Shown piece after piece: positions 1 through 6,797 of a DNA stretch of 18,800 nt (positions are counted from its first letter, which is position 1; each line of letters starts with the position of its first letter). The notes under the pieces are model-generated. The model was given only the letters and a program-made list of their open reading frames with translations. It did no database searches and was not told the DNA's origin. This stretch comes from Oligoflexia bacterium (GTDB lineage Bacteria; Bdellovibrionota; UBA1018), in NCBI GenBank assembly GCA_903928955.1, contig CAIYTD010000084.1, positions 1 through 18,800 of the forward strand. Direction: 5' to 3'. The translations under genes and the position numbers were made by a program.

Positions 1-1
1 G

Positions 2-697
2 ACCCTTTCTGCAGCTTCGTTATTGAACCTCACTCCTGATCGAACATTAGAGAAAGCCCTTGTTGCATTGTTATCTCGAGCAAAAAAGGGGGGGGCTGGG
101 GTCTCCGTTGGAAAGTATCCTGATCTTTTAGGGCAGAGATTTTATCGTTTAGATCCAGAGGCAAGATTGGTTTTAGTTGCACTGCATTTAGGGCGCTGGT
201 CATATCAAAGACTCAGTCGAATTCTTGCATGCACAGTCGAGCAGATTGAGGTACTTGCTTGGTCTGCAAGAGTAGAGCTTTGCGAGAATGTGCCCTATCC
301 AGTGGCACCCCATCCTATCGGTTTAAAATGCCCAGAGTACAGGAGTGATCAACCTTGGACCCAGCGCATGTTAGATGAGGAAATTTCTTCAGGGAGGGAG
401 CGTATTTTTCTACAAACGCATTTAGTCGCATGTTCAGCTTGTCGAGAAGGATTGGCTCGGGCACGAAAAGTTTACTATTATGTGGATCAAAAGGTAACGG
501 AAATTCTTCGCTCAAGAGATATGCACGCTTCTTTGCAGCAGATCCTTGAAAAAAGTCTAGCGCATCGTTTTCCATCCGAAAGAAGTTTTCGGGGCACTCT
601 GATTGCATTTGGGAAAAAGAGAGATATTCAGCTTGTTTTAATTTTTATGGTTATTTTATTTTTTTTGAAGATTTCTTCTCTTTTGAATGGAGAATAG
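2..697 (+). CDS. Sigma-70 region 4-like protein fused to a zinc anti-sigma module and a C-terminal membrane helix (5' partial)
   Basis: The frame is open from base 2, so the gene probably starts upstream; a TTG at 23 is the only early start in view and has no clear ribosome site. Numbering from that TTG, residues 42-86 (RLDPEARLVLVALHLGRWSY and onward) resemble the helix-turn-helix region 4 of ECF sigma factors. C103, then H133-x3-C137-x2-C140, match the zinc-binding anti-sigma (zf-HC2) pattern. Residues about 202-219 form a hydrophobic helix, followed by a short tail ending in NGE. The natural reading is a membrane-tethered, redox- or signal-sensitive transcription factor, which is inference. 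It ends one base before the convergent TonB-like gene. A run of six A and eight G lies at 82-95 inside the frame. Sigma region 2 would have to be upstream of the window. Confidence 0.6.
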   Translation, partial: TLSAASLLNLTPDRTLEKALVALLSRAKKGGAGVSVGKYPDLLGQRFYRLDPEARLVLVALHLGRWSYQRLSRILACTVEQIEVLAWSARVELCENVPYPVAPHPIGLKCPEYRSDQPWTQRMLDEEISSGRERIFLQTHLVACSACREGLARARKVYYYVDQKVTEILRSRDMHASLQQILEKSLAHRFPSERSFRGTLIAFGKKRDIQLVLIFMVILFFLKISSLLNGE

Positions 698-698
698 A

Positions 699-1577
699 TC
701 AGGGCGAATTGTAACGAATTTGTGGTCCAGAGGTAAGATTAATTCTGAAACTGAAAATAATATGCACGTGCTTTTCTGAATCTAAAAGTGCTTGGGGTGG
801 ATTCGGAAAACCTGCTGCTTTTTTCCACGAATCTTCAGCAACTTGGTCGAGCGCTGCAATTCCACAACTTTGTAAACGATGGATTTCAATTAAATTTCCT
901 TTTTCATCTAAAATAGCATCTATAGTGGTAGTGTAATCTCCCCTGCCCAGTTGAGATTGGCGGGATGCATCTTGAATTAAGCTGTACCAGATAGGAGCAA
1001 TTGTCCCTCTCATTCGAGCATAGAATGAATAAAAGACAGACTCTTGAGTATTTAAAAGATTTTCACTGCCCTCAGGAAGGGAATTCTCTAAAAGACTTTG
1101 TTCTCGACCTTCCTGGGAGGGGCTTCGGATTGGGCTTGAAGTGAGTTGAAAGGGGATGCCTAGGTTGCCTAAGTTGCTCGTTGTTCTAGAGTTTTTCTTC
1201 CACTGAGTTTGGGTAGGATTCTGAGGACTGCCGATTTTAGGTCCAGTTAAATTTTCTCGAGCCCTTTGTTCTTTTTCTATAGTTTGATTTCTATCAGACA
1301 TATACCGGGCATGGGGTGGAGCTATTTTTTCGCTTGGAATCGATGGATTTTTGTCGACTAAAAGGGGAAGTTTTTTCCATTGCTGTTTGATTTCTTGAAG
1401 TTTTTTAGTATCGAGACTTTGGACTTCTAGGGGGGGTGAGTCGAAGGGGAATTTTGTGATTTGCACCATAAAGAGGAGTGAATGGAAAAAGCAGACAAGA
1501 ATAAAAACAAGAACCCATATTTTCCATCCGGCCGATTTTTCATCGTAGAGGTCAGTTCGAACGCCGGAATGACTCAT
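699..1577 (-). CDS. TonB-family energy transducer-like protein
   Basis: This is a 292-residue protein starting with ATG at 1577. Residues 18-38 form one hydrophobic helix after a short cytoplasmic segment, the usual TonB anchor. A long polar, proline- and serine-containing linker follows, including ARYMSDRNQTIEKEQRA at about 90-106, a stretch that recalls TonB-like proteins of deltaproteobacteria. Residues about 180-281 look like a TonB C-terminal domain (TTTIDAILDEKGNLIEIHRL, a central GIAALDQVAEDSWKKA helix, then HIIFSFRI). TonB proteins span the periplasm and pass proton-motive energy to outer-membrane receptors, but no ExbB, ExbD or receptor gene is visible here. It lies 48 bp downstream of the coiled-coil gene on the same strand, so the two may be cotranscribed. 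A run of seven G (1430-1436) falls in the linker coding region. The family is fairly secure; the substrate is unknown. Confidence 0.8.
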   Translation of the reverse strand: MSHSGVRTDLYDEKSAGWKIWVLVFILVCFFHSLLFMVQITKFPFDSPPLEVQSLDTKKLQEIKQQWKKLPLLVDKNPSIPSEKIAPPHARYMSDRNQTIEKEQRARENLTGPKIGSPQNPTQTQWKKNSRTTSNLGNLGIPFQLTSSPIRSPSQEGREQSLLENSLPEGSENLLNTQESVFYSFYARMRGTIAPIWYSLIQDASRQSQLGRGDYTTTIDAILDEKGNLIEIHRLQSCGIAALDQVAEDSWKKAAGFPNPPQALLDSEKHVHIIFSFRINLTSGPQIRYNSP

Positions 1578-1625
1578 ATACTATTCATCGCATAGGAAAG
1601 GCAGTTGAGTAAAATAATTTGGGGC

Positions 1626-1937
1626 TTAGGGTTGTGTTTTCTTTTTTCTTGGAAATGGTTGTAGAATATTCATGAGTTTTCCAATCCAAGATTTTTCACG
1701 ATTGAGAAGTGCTTCCATTTTTAAACGCAGCTCTTGGAGTTGTTCAGGAGTTCCTCCTCGCTTTTGAATGTCTAGAATTTGAAGTTCAAATTCTCTGATT
1801 TTATATTTTGCATCAAAGTATTTGATCTGGAGTTCTTGATTCAATGCATGAACTTGTTGACTTAACTCCGCTTTTTGTTTCTGCGAAGCCCGATCTTTGT
1901 TGAGAAAAACGATTTTAGATTTTTTTTCGATTGGCAC
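1626..1937 (-). CDS. Small charged coiled-coil protein, function unknown
   Basis: This is a 103-residue protein with a GTG start at 1937, supported by an AAGGAG ribosome site five bases upstream on the minus strand. Residues about 15-85 are rich in K, E, Q and L with heptad-like spacing (for example ELSQQVHALNQELQIKY and QLQELRLKMEALLNRE), so a coiled coil is likely. There is no signal peptide or membrane helix, and the tail is basic (PRKKKTQP). I recognise no family. It precedes the TonB-like gene on the same strand with a 48 bp gap, so it may be an accessory protein of that gene. Its start is divergent from the histidine kinase, leaving only 78 bp between them. The ribosome site sits in the loop of a perfect inverted repeat. 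Confidence 0.6.
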   Translation of the reverse strand: MPIEKKSKIVFLNKDRASQKQKAELSQQVHALNQELQIKYFDAKYKIREFELQILDIQKRGGTPEQLQELRLKMEALLNREKSWIGKLMNILQPFPRKKKTQP

Positions 1938-1954
1938 TCAGACTCCTTGTCTGA
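1938..1954 (-). promoter_or_regulatory. Perfect inverted repeat holding the ribosome site of the coiled-coil gene
   Basis: TCAGAC-TCCTT-GTCTGA is a perfect 6+5+6 inverted repeat that abuts the GTG start at 1937. Read on the minus strand, the loop is AAGGA, the core of the Shine-Dalgarno sequence. It could be an mRNA hairpin that presents or masks the ribosome site, or a DNA operator in the divergent control region. Only the symmetry is seen; the role is inference. Confidence 0.45.
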
Positions 1955-2015
1955 TGGATCGGAACGCAGGGAGGGATGCTTAAATTTTTCTTTTAGGATA
2001 GGATTGAGATTATCC

Positions 2016-4061
2016 ATGTCCAAAAAAAGGCTTTTTGCCTCACAAAAAGGATCATTACGTCAGCGAATTATGGCCTCTGTTGGGACTATGGTCTTGCTCT
2101 CTCTCTTGAGTTCTACCATCAGTTTATATCGGATTACTGAGGTTAATCGGCTTTTGGAGGCAATTAACCATGTTTCAGTGCCTTTGGGTCGATTATTTAC
2201 TCAAATTCAATCGGACGCAGAAGTTTTTCATCGAGAGTTAGAGCGGAGTTTAGGCGAAGTGCATTGGAAAGATCCTCATTGGAGACCTCGTCCTATGCCT
2301 AAATGGATTCAGGATGTTCTTGAAAGTGAGGTGGCTCGAGTAGGTGAGTTGATTCAAAGTGACTCTGATTGGACAAATCCGGAAGCTCGAACGCATTGGA
2401 GCGAATGGGCGATTCAAACTTCGCGGGGGTTGGTGCGGTTGACAGAGGAAGCCAGTCAGTTGAATCTTGCTTTGGAGCAAAAAAATGAGGTTGCAGCGTC
2501 AGAAATCTATTCGCATTGGTCTGCTCATATTGACGAATGGAAAAGACAATTACAGTGGGGTGCTGCTGAATATGAGAGGTCATTGAGGCAAAATTTTTCA
2601 ACTGCGGAAAATAGAGTGGCCGAACTGCGTACAGGCCTGGAAGTCATTTTGATGATCGTCGTGATGATGTCCCTACTCCTTCTCTGGTTGGGTGAGGGTG
2701 CTCTTCGTCCATTGGCAGAATTGACTCGATTAGCTCGAGAGATCACTCGAAGAGGACTCAGAAAAGAAGACAAATCGCTTTTACCGGAGATTCCACTCTC
2801 TCGATCGGATGAGGTGAGTCAGCTTGCTCGAGAGTTTCACCATATGGCCACTGCTCTATTAGAGCGTGAAAAAATGGTAGAAAGTCAAAAGAGCCGTCTT
2901 CAAGAGCAGAATCGATTGCTTTTTCAAATGGGCGAGTTAAATGAAAATATCCTCAATAGCATTGAGTCAGTCCTCATTGTGACAGATTTAAATGGCAAGG
3001 TGACTCAGTGCAATCCAGAAGCTCTGCGTTGGTTAGGGGGACGAGAAGACGAAATTATGGGTTCCAATCTGTTGGAAGGCTCTCGCCTTCAGCCGCTTTG
3101 GGAGGAAGTCCCTGGGGGTGAGCTTTGGCTGGAGAGACTTAAAAAAACAGCAGAAACTTGGAAATTAGGACCCATGACTTTGAATGAAAGGGTTTACGGA
3201 GGGCATGTCATGCCTTTAAGGCAAGAAAATGGCGATGCAAAGGGTGCTATTATTGTTTTGGACGACCTTACAGATGAGGTGGATTTAGAGGAAAGACTCC
3301 GTCGAGCAGAAAATCTTGCCGCTATAGGGAGAATGTCGGCTCAAGTGGCTCATGAGGTTAGAAATCCTCTCCATTCGATAGGTCTTGAGGCAGAGATGGC
3401 GGCTGAAATGGCATCGCGTTTGGGAGAAGTGCAGCTCAAGCAATCTCTGCATTCGATTCTAGCTTCTGTAGATCGCCTTCAAAAAATTACAGAAAATTAT
3501 TTAAAACTTTCACGCCTCTCCGATGGCCAAAAAACAGTCATTGATTTGGGAGAGATTTTAGAATCTGTACTTGCCACCTATGCACCTGTTTGTGAGGAGC
3601 AAGGTGTGATTGTAGAATGGAGTCGAGAGCCTCATTCTCAATTGAAAGTATGGGCAGATCATGACCTCTTTGAGCAAGTTTTAGGAAACCTTTTTAGAAA
3701 TTCACTTCAAGCATTAGAAGGCGCTCACTTTTTGTTGCCGGTAAGACCCACTATTTGTTGGAGTTTAGGGAATACAGAGTTTGGCCAAGTCCGGCTCAAA
3801 ATTGAAGATAATGGTCCTGGCATTTCTGCTCAGGTGAAAGAGCGGTTATTTACTCCTTTTGTCACCACCCGTGCTCAAGGAACGGGGTTAGGTTTGTCGT
3901 TTATTAAAAAAGTTTTAGAGGATCACGGCGGTAGCATTCAAAATCTAGACCGGCAAGTAGGGCAGGGAGCCTGTTTTGAACTGCTGATTCCGCTTATTGA
4001 TCGAAGTGAGCCGATGGCTCTGCAGGAGGTAGTTGGTGTCGAAAATTTTGCTTGTAGATGA
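2016..4061 (+). CDS. Membrane sensor histidine kinase (HAMP-PAS-HisKA-HATPase), NtrB/AtoS-like
   Basis: I chose the ATG at 2016 (681 residues) because it begins MSKKRLFASQ just before the first membrane helix. The frame is open further upstream, but that part overlaps the divergent gene and looks non-coding. In order: membrane helix 17-37; a mostly helical periplasmic sensor region about 38-206; second helix 207-226; HAMP linker 227-286; PAS domain about 308-415; dimerisation and phosphoacceptor domain with AHEVRNPLHS, the phosphorylated histidine being H446; and a GHKL ATPase domain with N-box NLFRNSLQAL (N562), G1 DNGPGI (598-603) and G2 GTGLGL (622-627). It autophosphorylates and should pass phosphate to the regulator encoded next, whose start overlaps its 3' end by 26 bases. 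The signal sensed is unknown. Confidence 0.93.
   Translation: MSKKRLFASQKGSLRQRIMASVGTMVLLSLLSSTISLYRITEVNRLLEAINHVSVPLGRLFTQIQSDAEVFHRELERSLGEVHWKDPHWRPRPMPKWIQDVLESEVARVGELIQSDSDWTNPEARTHWSEWAIQTSRGLVRLTEEASQLNLALEQKNEVAASEIYSHWSAHIDEWKRQLQWGAAEYERSLRQNFSTAENRVAELRTGLEVILMIVVMMSLLLLWLGEGALRPLAELTRLAREITRRGLRKEDKSLLPEIPLSRSDEVSQLAREFHHMATALLEREKMVESQKSRLQEQNRLLFQMGELNENILNSIESVLIVTDLNGKVTQCNPEALRWLGGREDEIMGSNLLEGSRLQPLWEEVPGGELWLERLKKTAETWKLGPMTLNERVYGGHVMPLRQENGDAKGAIIVLDDLTDEVDLEERLRRAENLAAIGRMSAQVAHEVRNPLHSIGLEAEMAAEMASRLGEVQLKQSLHSILASVDRLQKITENYLKLSRLSDGQKTVIDLGEILESVLATYAPVCEEQGVIVEWSREPHSQLKVWADHDLFEQVLGNLFRNSLQALEGAHFLLPVRPTICWSLGNTEFGQVRLKIEDNGPGISAQVKERLFTPFVTTRAQGTGLGLSFIKKVLEDHGGSIQNLDRQVGQGACFELLIPLIDRSEPMALQEVVGVENFACR
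4024..4030 (+). promoter_or_regulatory. Strong ribosome binding site inside the kinase gene
   Basis: AGGAGGT lies in the last codons of the kinase gene. It favours GTG at 4036 (about six bases away) over the adjacent in-frame TTG at 4033 as the start of the response regulator. This arrangement suggests coupled translation of the pair. Confidence 0.7.
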
Positions 4062-5409
4062 TGATCCCCAGGCATTGGAATCCACTCGAAAAATTCTAGA
4101 ATACGCTGGCTTTCAAATTGTAACAGCACCGGATGGACAAAGTGCTTTGGAAAGTGTGAGACCTACTCCAGGGCGAGTAGGATCTGCTTTTGATTTAGTG
4201 ATTACAGATGTTCGAATGCCGAGGTTAGGAGGGCTAGAATTTTTAAGAGCACTTTCTCTTTGCGGGGAAAATATGCCCGTTATTCTCATGACAGCCTTTG
4301 GTCGAGTAGAAGATGCTGTGTGGGCAATGAAACTTGGTGCAGTAGATTTTTTAACAAAACCGTTTAAACGTCAGGCACTGCTTTCTTCAGTTGAGTCTGC
4401 TCTCAAGCGGGCGCGGTCTCGATCCCTAGAGAGTATTTCTTCCAGTATGGAAGATCCTTTGATTGGTCGTTCTGAACCCATGCAAAAGCTCAGGGAGGTC
4501 ATTCGTCGAGTGGCATTGACTCATGCATCTGTTTTGCTAACCGGAGAGAGCGGGACTGGAAAAGAGTTAGTAGCTCGCATGATTCATCAGCAAAGTAGTC
4601 GAAGCGCTCATGAGTTTATTGCTCTCAATTGTGCAGCAGTTCCAGAACAATTAATGGAATCTGAACTTTTTGGATTTGAGAAAGGCTCTTTTACAGGGGC
4701 AACTTCAGCTAAAGCGGGGCTTTTTGAAGCGGCTCATGCAGGAACACTTCTTCTCGATGAGATTGGCGATATGCCTGTTCCGCTACAAGCCAAACTTCTG
4801 AGGACTTTGCAAGATCATGAGGTCAGGCGTTTGGGTGCAACGGTTTCTAAAAAAATAGATGTTAGGATGATTGCTGCCACTCACAAAAATTTAAAGGCCG
4901 AAGTTCAGCAAGGGTCCTTTCGGCAAGATCTTCTTTATCGTTTGGAAGTAGTTGGAATCCATGTTCCTCCCTTACGTGAAAGAATTGACGATATTCCAGA
5001 TCTTGCTTATCATTTTTTGAGAAAAGCTTCTCGTCGGCATGGAAAAGAAGTAGAAGGAATTTCTGAAGAAACGATGGCAATCCTTTTAGCTTATTCTTGG
5101 CCAGGTAATGTGCGTGAACTATCTAATGTCCTGGAGAGGGCTATTGTATTTGTATCGGGTACTCATATTTCTCCAGACGAATTGCCTTCTCATTTACTTT
5201 CTGAAGAGGTGAAAGCTCAGTCGGTCTCTACTATTGAAGTCCCAATCGGTACCTCATTGAAGGATGTCGAAGAGCTATTGATTCGAAAAACACTCGAAGC
5301 AACTGCGGGTGATAAAAATATGACTGCCAAGCTTCTTGGAATTAATTCTAGAACTATTTATCGAAAATTGGATAAACGACTAGAAAAAGATGAAGTGGAT
5401 GCTCCGTAA
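4036..5409 (+). CDS. NtrC-family sigma54-dependent response regulator
   Basis: This is a 457-residue cytoplasmic regulator starting at GTG 4036, the usual length for the family. Residues 1-125 are a receiver domain with acidic pocket D8-D10, phosphoacceptor D58 (VITDVRMP), and K108 (LTKPF). Residues about 140-380 are the AAA+ domain: Walker A GESGTGKE (170-177), loop GSFTGA (217-222), Walker B LLLDEIGD (238-245), and SWPGNVREL near 354-362. Residues about 412-450 form a Fis-type helix-turn-helix (AKLLGINSRTIYRKL). The family activates RNA polymerase carrying sigma54 after phosphorylation by a partner kinase, here clearly the overlapping upstream gene. The loop has Ser where GAFTGA is usual; the Thr and Gly that matter for sigma54 contact are kept. 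I found no convincing -24/-12 promoter in the window, so its targets are probably elsewhere. Confidence 0.95.
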   Translation: MSKILLVDDDPQALESTRKILEYAGFQIVTAPDGQSALESVRPTPGRVGSAFDLVITDVRMPRLGGLEFLRALSLCGENMPVILMTAFGRVEDAVWAMKLGAVDFLTKPFKRQALLSSVESALKRARSRSLESISSSMEDPLIGRSEPMQKLREVIRRVALTHASVLLTGESGTGKELVARMIHQQSSRSAHEFIALNCAAVPEQLMESELFGFEKGSFTGATSAKAGLFEAAHAGTLLLDEIGDMPVPLQAKLLRTLQDHEVRRLGATVSKKIDVRMIAATHKNLKAEVQQGSFRQDLLYRLEVVGIHVPPLRERIDDIPDLAYHFLRKASRRHGKEVEGISEETMAILLAYSWPGNVRELSNVLERAIVFVSGTHISPDELPSHLLSEEVKAQSVSTIEVPIGTSLKDVEELLIRKTLEATAGDKNMTAKLLGINSRTIYRKLDKRLEKDEVDAP

Positions 5410-5410
5410 A

Positions 5411-5527
5411 TTACAAGCCTAGTAAGATACTCACAAAAGATACGCTGGAATTTGCAACTGTAAGGTCGAGTTTGCGGTTGCCGTCAAAGTCCCCGATAGC
5501 AATTCCTCGTCCTCCCGTATTACTTGC
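5411..5527 (-). repeat. Duplicated 3' end of the lipoprotein genes (copy 1; copy 2 at 6798-6914)
   Basis: This 117-base segment aligns without gaps to 6798-6914, with most bases identical. It includes the shared end VANSSVSFVSILLGL and the last FG-GAP loop. It is one arm of a gene duplication around the decarboxylase gene. Confidence 0.85.
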
Positions 5528-6163
5528 CGGAAGAGTCGTTCCGATAGGGGTTATTTGCGAGCTGCTTGGACTAAATCCATAAGATGCGTTGAAGCTAGCG
5601 TATCCACTGGAGTCTGTGGTGACGCTGGAGGAATATCCGGTACTATCGACTCCGAGTATACGCATGAGTCCGAGAGTGATTCCAGCGGCTACAGGTGTTC
5701 CATTGACATCAACGAGTTGCACCTTCATCGATTGGGAGAGTGCAGTGCCGACTGTTCCGACTTGGCTTGCACCTGATATTAAAACGAGATGATCCGCTGC
5801 GCGCGATACAGATAAATTGAGGATGGCAGTGGTAGATCCCTCTAGGGTTCTTGCAGTAATGGTGTAGTTGGTAGCGCCTAAAGCGGCAATAGGAGTTCCG
5901 GTAATGACCCCTGTTACAGAGTCGAGGCTTAAGCCCGTAGGGAGAGCTGGGGAAGCAGAGTAGGTAACGCTACTGGTAGTTGAGGAGGCGGGTGAGTTCA
6001 TTGAAATAGTGGTATTTTTGATATACCGAGCAGGGTTTGTGGAATAGCTCAGGCTGGATGAGCTGGGCGATAATACTGCTACTGAGCCGATATGCAAATT
6101 TCCGCAAGAAGAGAGTAGACCCATTAAAAAAAAAGAATAAATAGACTTGAAAGTGTGTCTCAA
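5411..6163 (-). CDS. Short lipoprotein: He_PIG-like, Big_1-like domain and a single FG-GAP remnant
   Basis: I place the start at TTG 6163 (250 residues), because this gives a lipoprotein signal: RHTFK, a hydrophobic stretch, then LLSSC with C20 lipidated and glycine after it. The frame extends upstream to 6370, but that part lies over the decarboxylase gene. Residues about 35-119 resemble the putative Ig domain He_PIG (LPTGLSLDSVTGVITGTP). Residues 121-212 resemble a bacterial Ig-like (Big_1) domain nearly identical to that of the upstream lipoprotein. Residues 217-250 are one FG-GAP unit, DFDGNRKLD, with Arg in place of a Gly of the calcium-type loop. Relative to its paralogue it lacks exactly 990 bp in frame. 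It follows the decarboxylase stop by five bases, so it is the third gene of the unit. It probably sits in the outer membrane; function unknown. Confidence 0.75.
   Translation of the reverse strand: MRHTFKSIYSFFLMGLLSSCGNLHIGSVAVLSPSSSSLSYSTNPARYIKNTTISMNSPASSTTSSVTYSASPALPTGLSLDSVTGVITGTPIAALGATNYTITARTLEGSTTAILNLSVSRAADHLVLISGASQVGTVGTALSQSMKVQLVDVNGTPVAAGITLGLMRILGVDSTGYSSSVTTDSSGYASFNASYGFSPSSSQITPIGTTLPASNTGGRGIAIGDFDGNRKLDLTVANSSVSFVSILLGL
5527..5809 (-). repeat. Duplicated Big_1-like segment (copy 1; copy 2 at 7904-8186)
   Basis: This 283-base segment aligns without gaps to 7904-8186. In this copy it joins the 3' repeat directly at base 5527. In the longer gene 990 bp of FG-GAP repeats intervene. 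The offsets between copies are 1387 for the 3' segment and 2377 for this one, a difference of exactly 330 codons. Confidence 0.85.
6126..6134 (-). repeat. Nine-base homopolymer in the lipoprotein signal-peptide coding region
   Basis: Nine A on the plus strand (T9 on the coding strand) encode the FFL of the signal peptide, seven residues before the lipidated cysteine. A tract of this length near a start can slip during replication, and a one-base change would shift the frame of the whole protein. Confidence 0.7.
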
Positions 6164-6168
6164 AGACC

Positions 6169-6792
6169 TTAATTTAAAATGATTTTCGGTGGAGAAATCG
6201 TTGCATGGAATGTAGGCGTCATCATAGCTAGCCGTGCTTTCCCTGAAAGATGGTATCCAAAACGATGTGAATGAAAAGAGAGAATCTCCATCTGAGCGGT
6301 ATTGAGGCTTGCTTGGAACTTTGAGATCACCCAAGTCCATTGATTTTTTAAGTTTCCAAATCCTGGACATACCAGGGGAAGCTGAGGAAGGATTCTAGTT
6401 CCTTTATGGAATGAAATTGAAATCAGTTCTTCCTGCTGGTCAAATACTTGGACGTGATTTTCTTGCCAAGAAAAATGAGCCATTTGCTTGGGTAGGCCCC
6501 AAATTTCACGACCTGCTTGGAGTGAGCCTGCGTGGTTGACCCAAATTTGTTCAATCAGTATGCCAGGTCTCAATTTACGTCTGACTAATGATCCAATAAT
6601 ACATTCATCATAACGGAATGGTCCTTCTAGGTAGCGAATGATGGCGACTATTTTAATGCGTGGGCTGAAAATAGATTGAAAGCCCGGAGGTAATGGAGAG
6701 GCGTTTTGGGTCAAAAAAGCCCCCATCCATAAATTTCCCTGGCATTGCCAAGGAGCAGGAGGGTAGAGGGATTTTTTTTCTTGGACATCCAT
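6169..6792 (-). CDS. Acetoacetate decarboxylase-family (ADC-fold) protein
   Basis: This is a 207-residue protein, somewhat shorter than classical acetoacetate decarboxylase. Family features visible are YPPAPWQCQGNLWMGAF (10-26), RYDECIIGSLV (60-70), and VNHAGSLQAGREIWGLPKQM (85-104). In the known enzyme a lysine in the PKK segment forms the Schiff base with the substrate and the next lysine lowers its pKa. Here K102 fits the catalytic position but is followed by Gln. Many members of this fold are not true acetoacetate decarboxylases, so the reaction cannot be named. There is no signal peptide, so it should be cytoplasmic. The start (ATG 6792) is five bases after the stop of the upstream lipoprotein gene and the stop is five bases before the next, implying one transcript encoding two lipoproteins and one soluble enzyme. 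Confidence 0.8.
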   Translation of the reverse strand: MDVQEKKSLYPPAPWQCQGNLWMGAFLTQNASPLPPGFQSIFSPRIKIVAIIRYLEGPFRYDECIIGSLVRRKLRPGILIEQIWVNHAGSLQAGREIWGLPKQMAHFSWQENHVQVFDQQEELISISFHKGTRILPQLPLVCPGFGNLKNQWTWVISKFQASLNTAQMEILSFHSHRFGYHLSGKARLAMMTPTFHATISPPKIILN

Positions 6793-6797
6793 ATTTT

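Noticed and set aside
1875..2015. N-terminal extension of the histidine kinase
   Set aside because: It overlaps the divergent coiled-coil gene, reads as non-signal sequence, and precedes a good ATG just before the first membrane helix.
4508..4524. TGGCAT...TGCAT as a sigma54 promoter
   Set aside because: GG and GC are 13 bases apart instead of 12, and the site lies inside the regulator coding sequence.
5555..5792. Two plus-strand open frames over the short lipoprotein
   Set aside because: They are antisense frames in a low-complexity Ser/Gly/Thr-coding region with no ribosome sites or recognisable domains.
6164..6370. Upstream in-frame extension of the short lipoprotein
   Set aside because: It overlaps the decarboxylase coding region on the same strand in another frame and would bury the lipoprotein signal inside the protein. 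TTG at 6163 gives a proper signal peptide.
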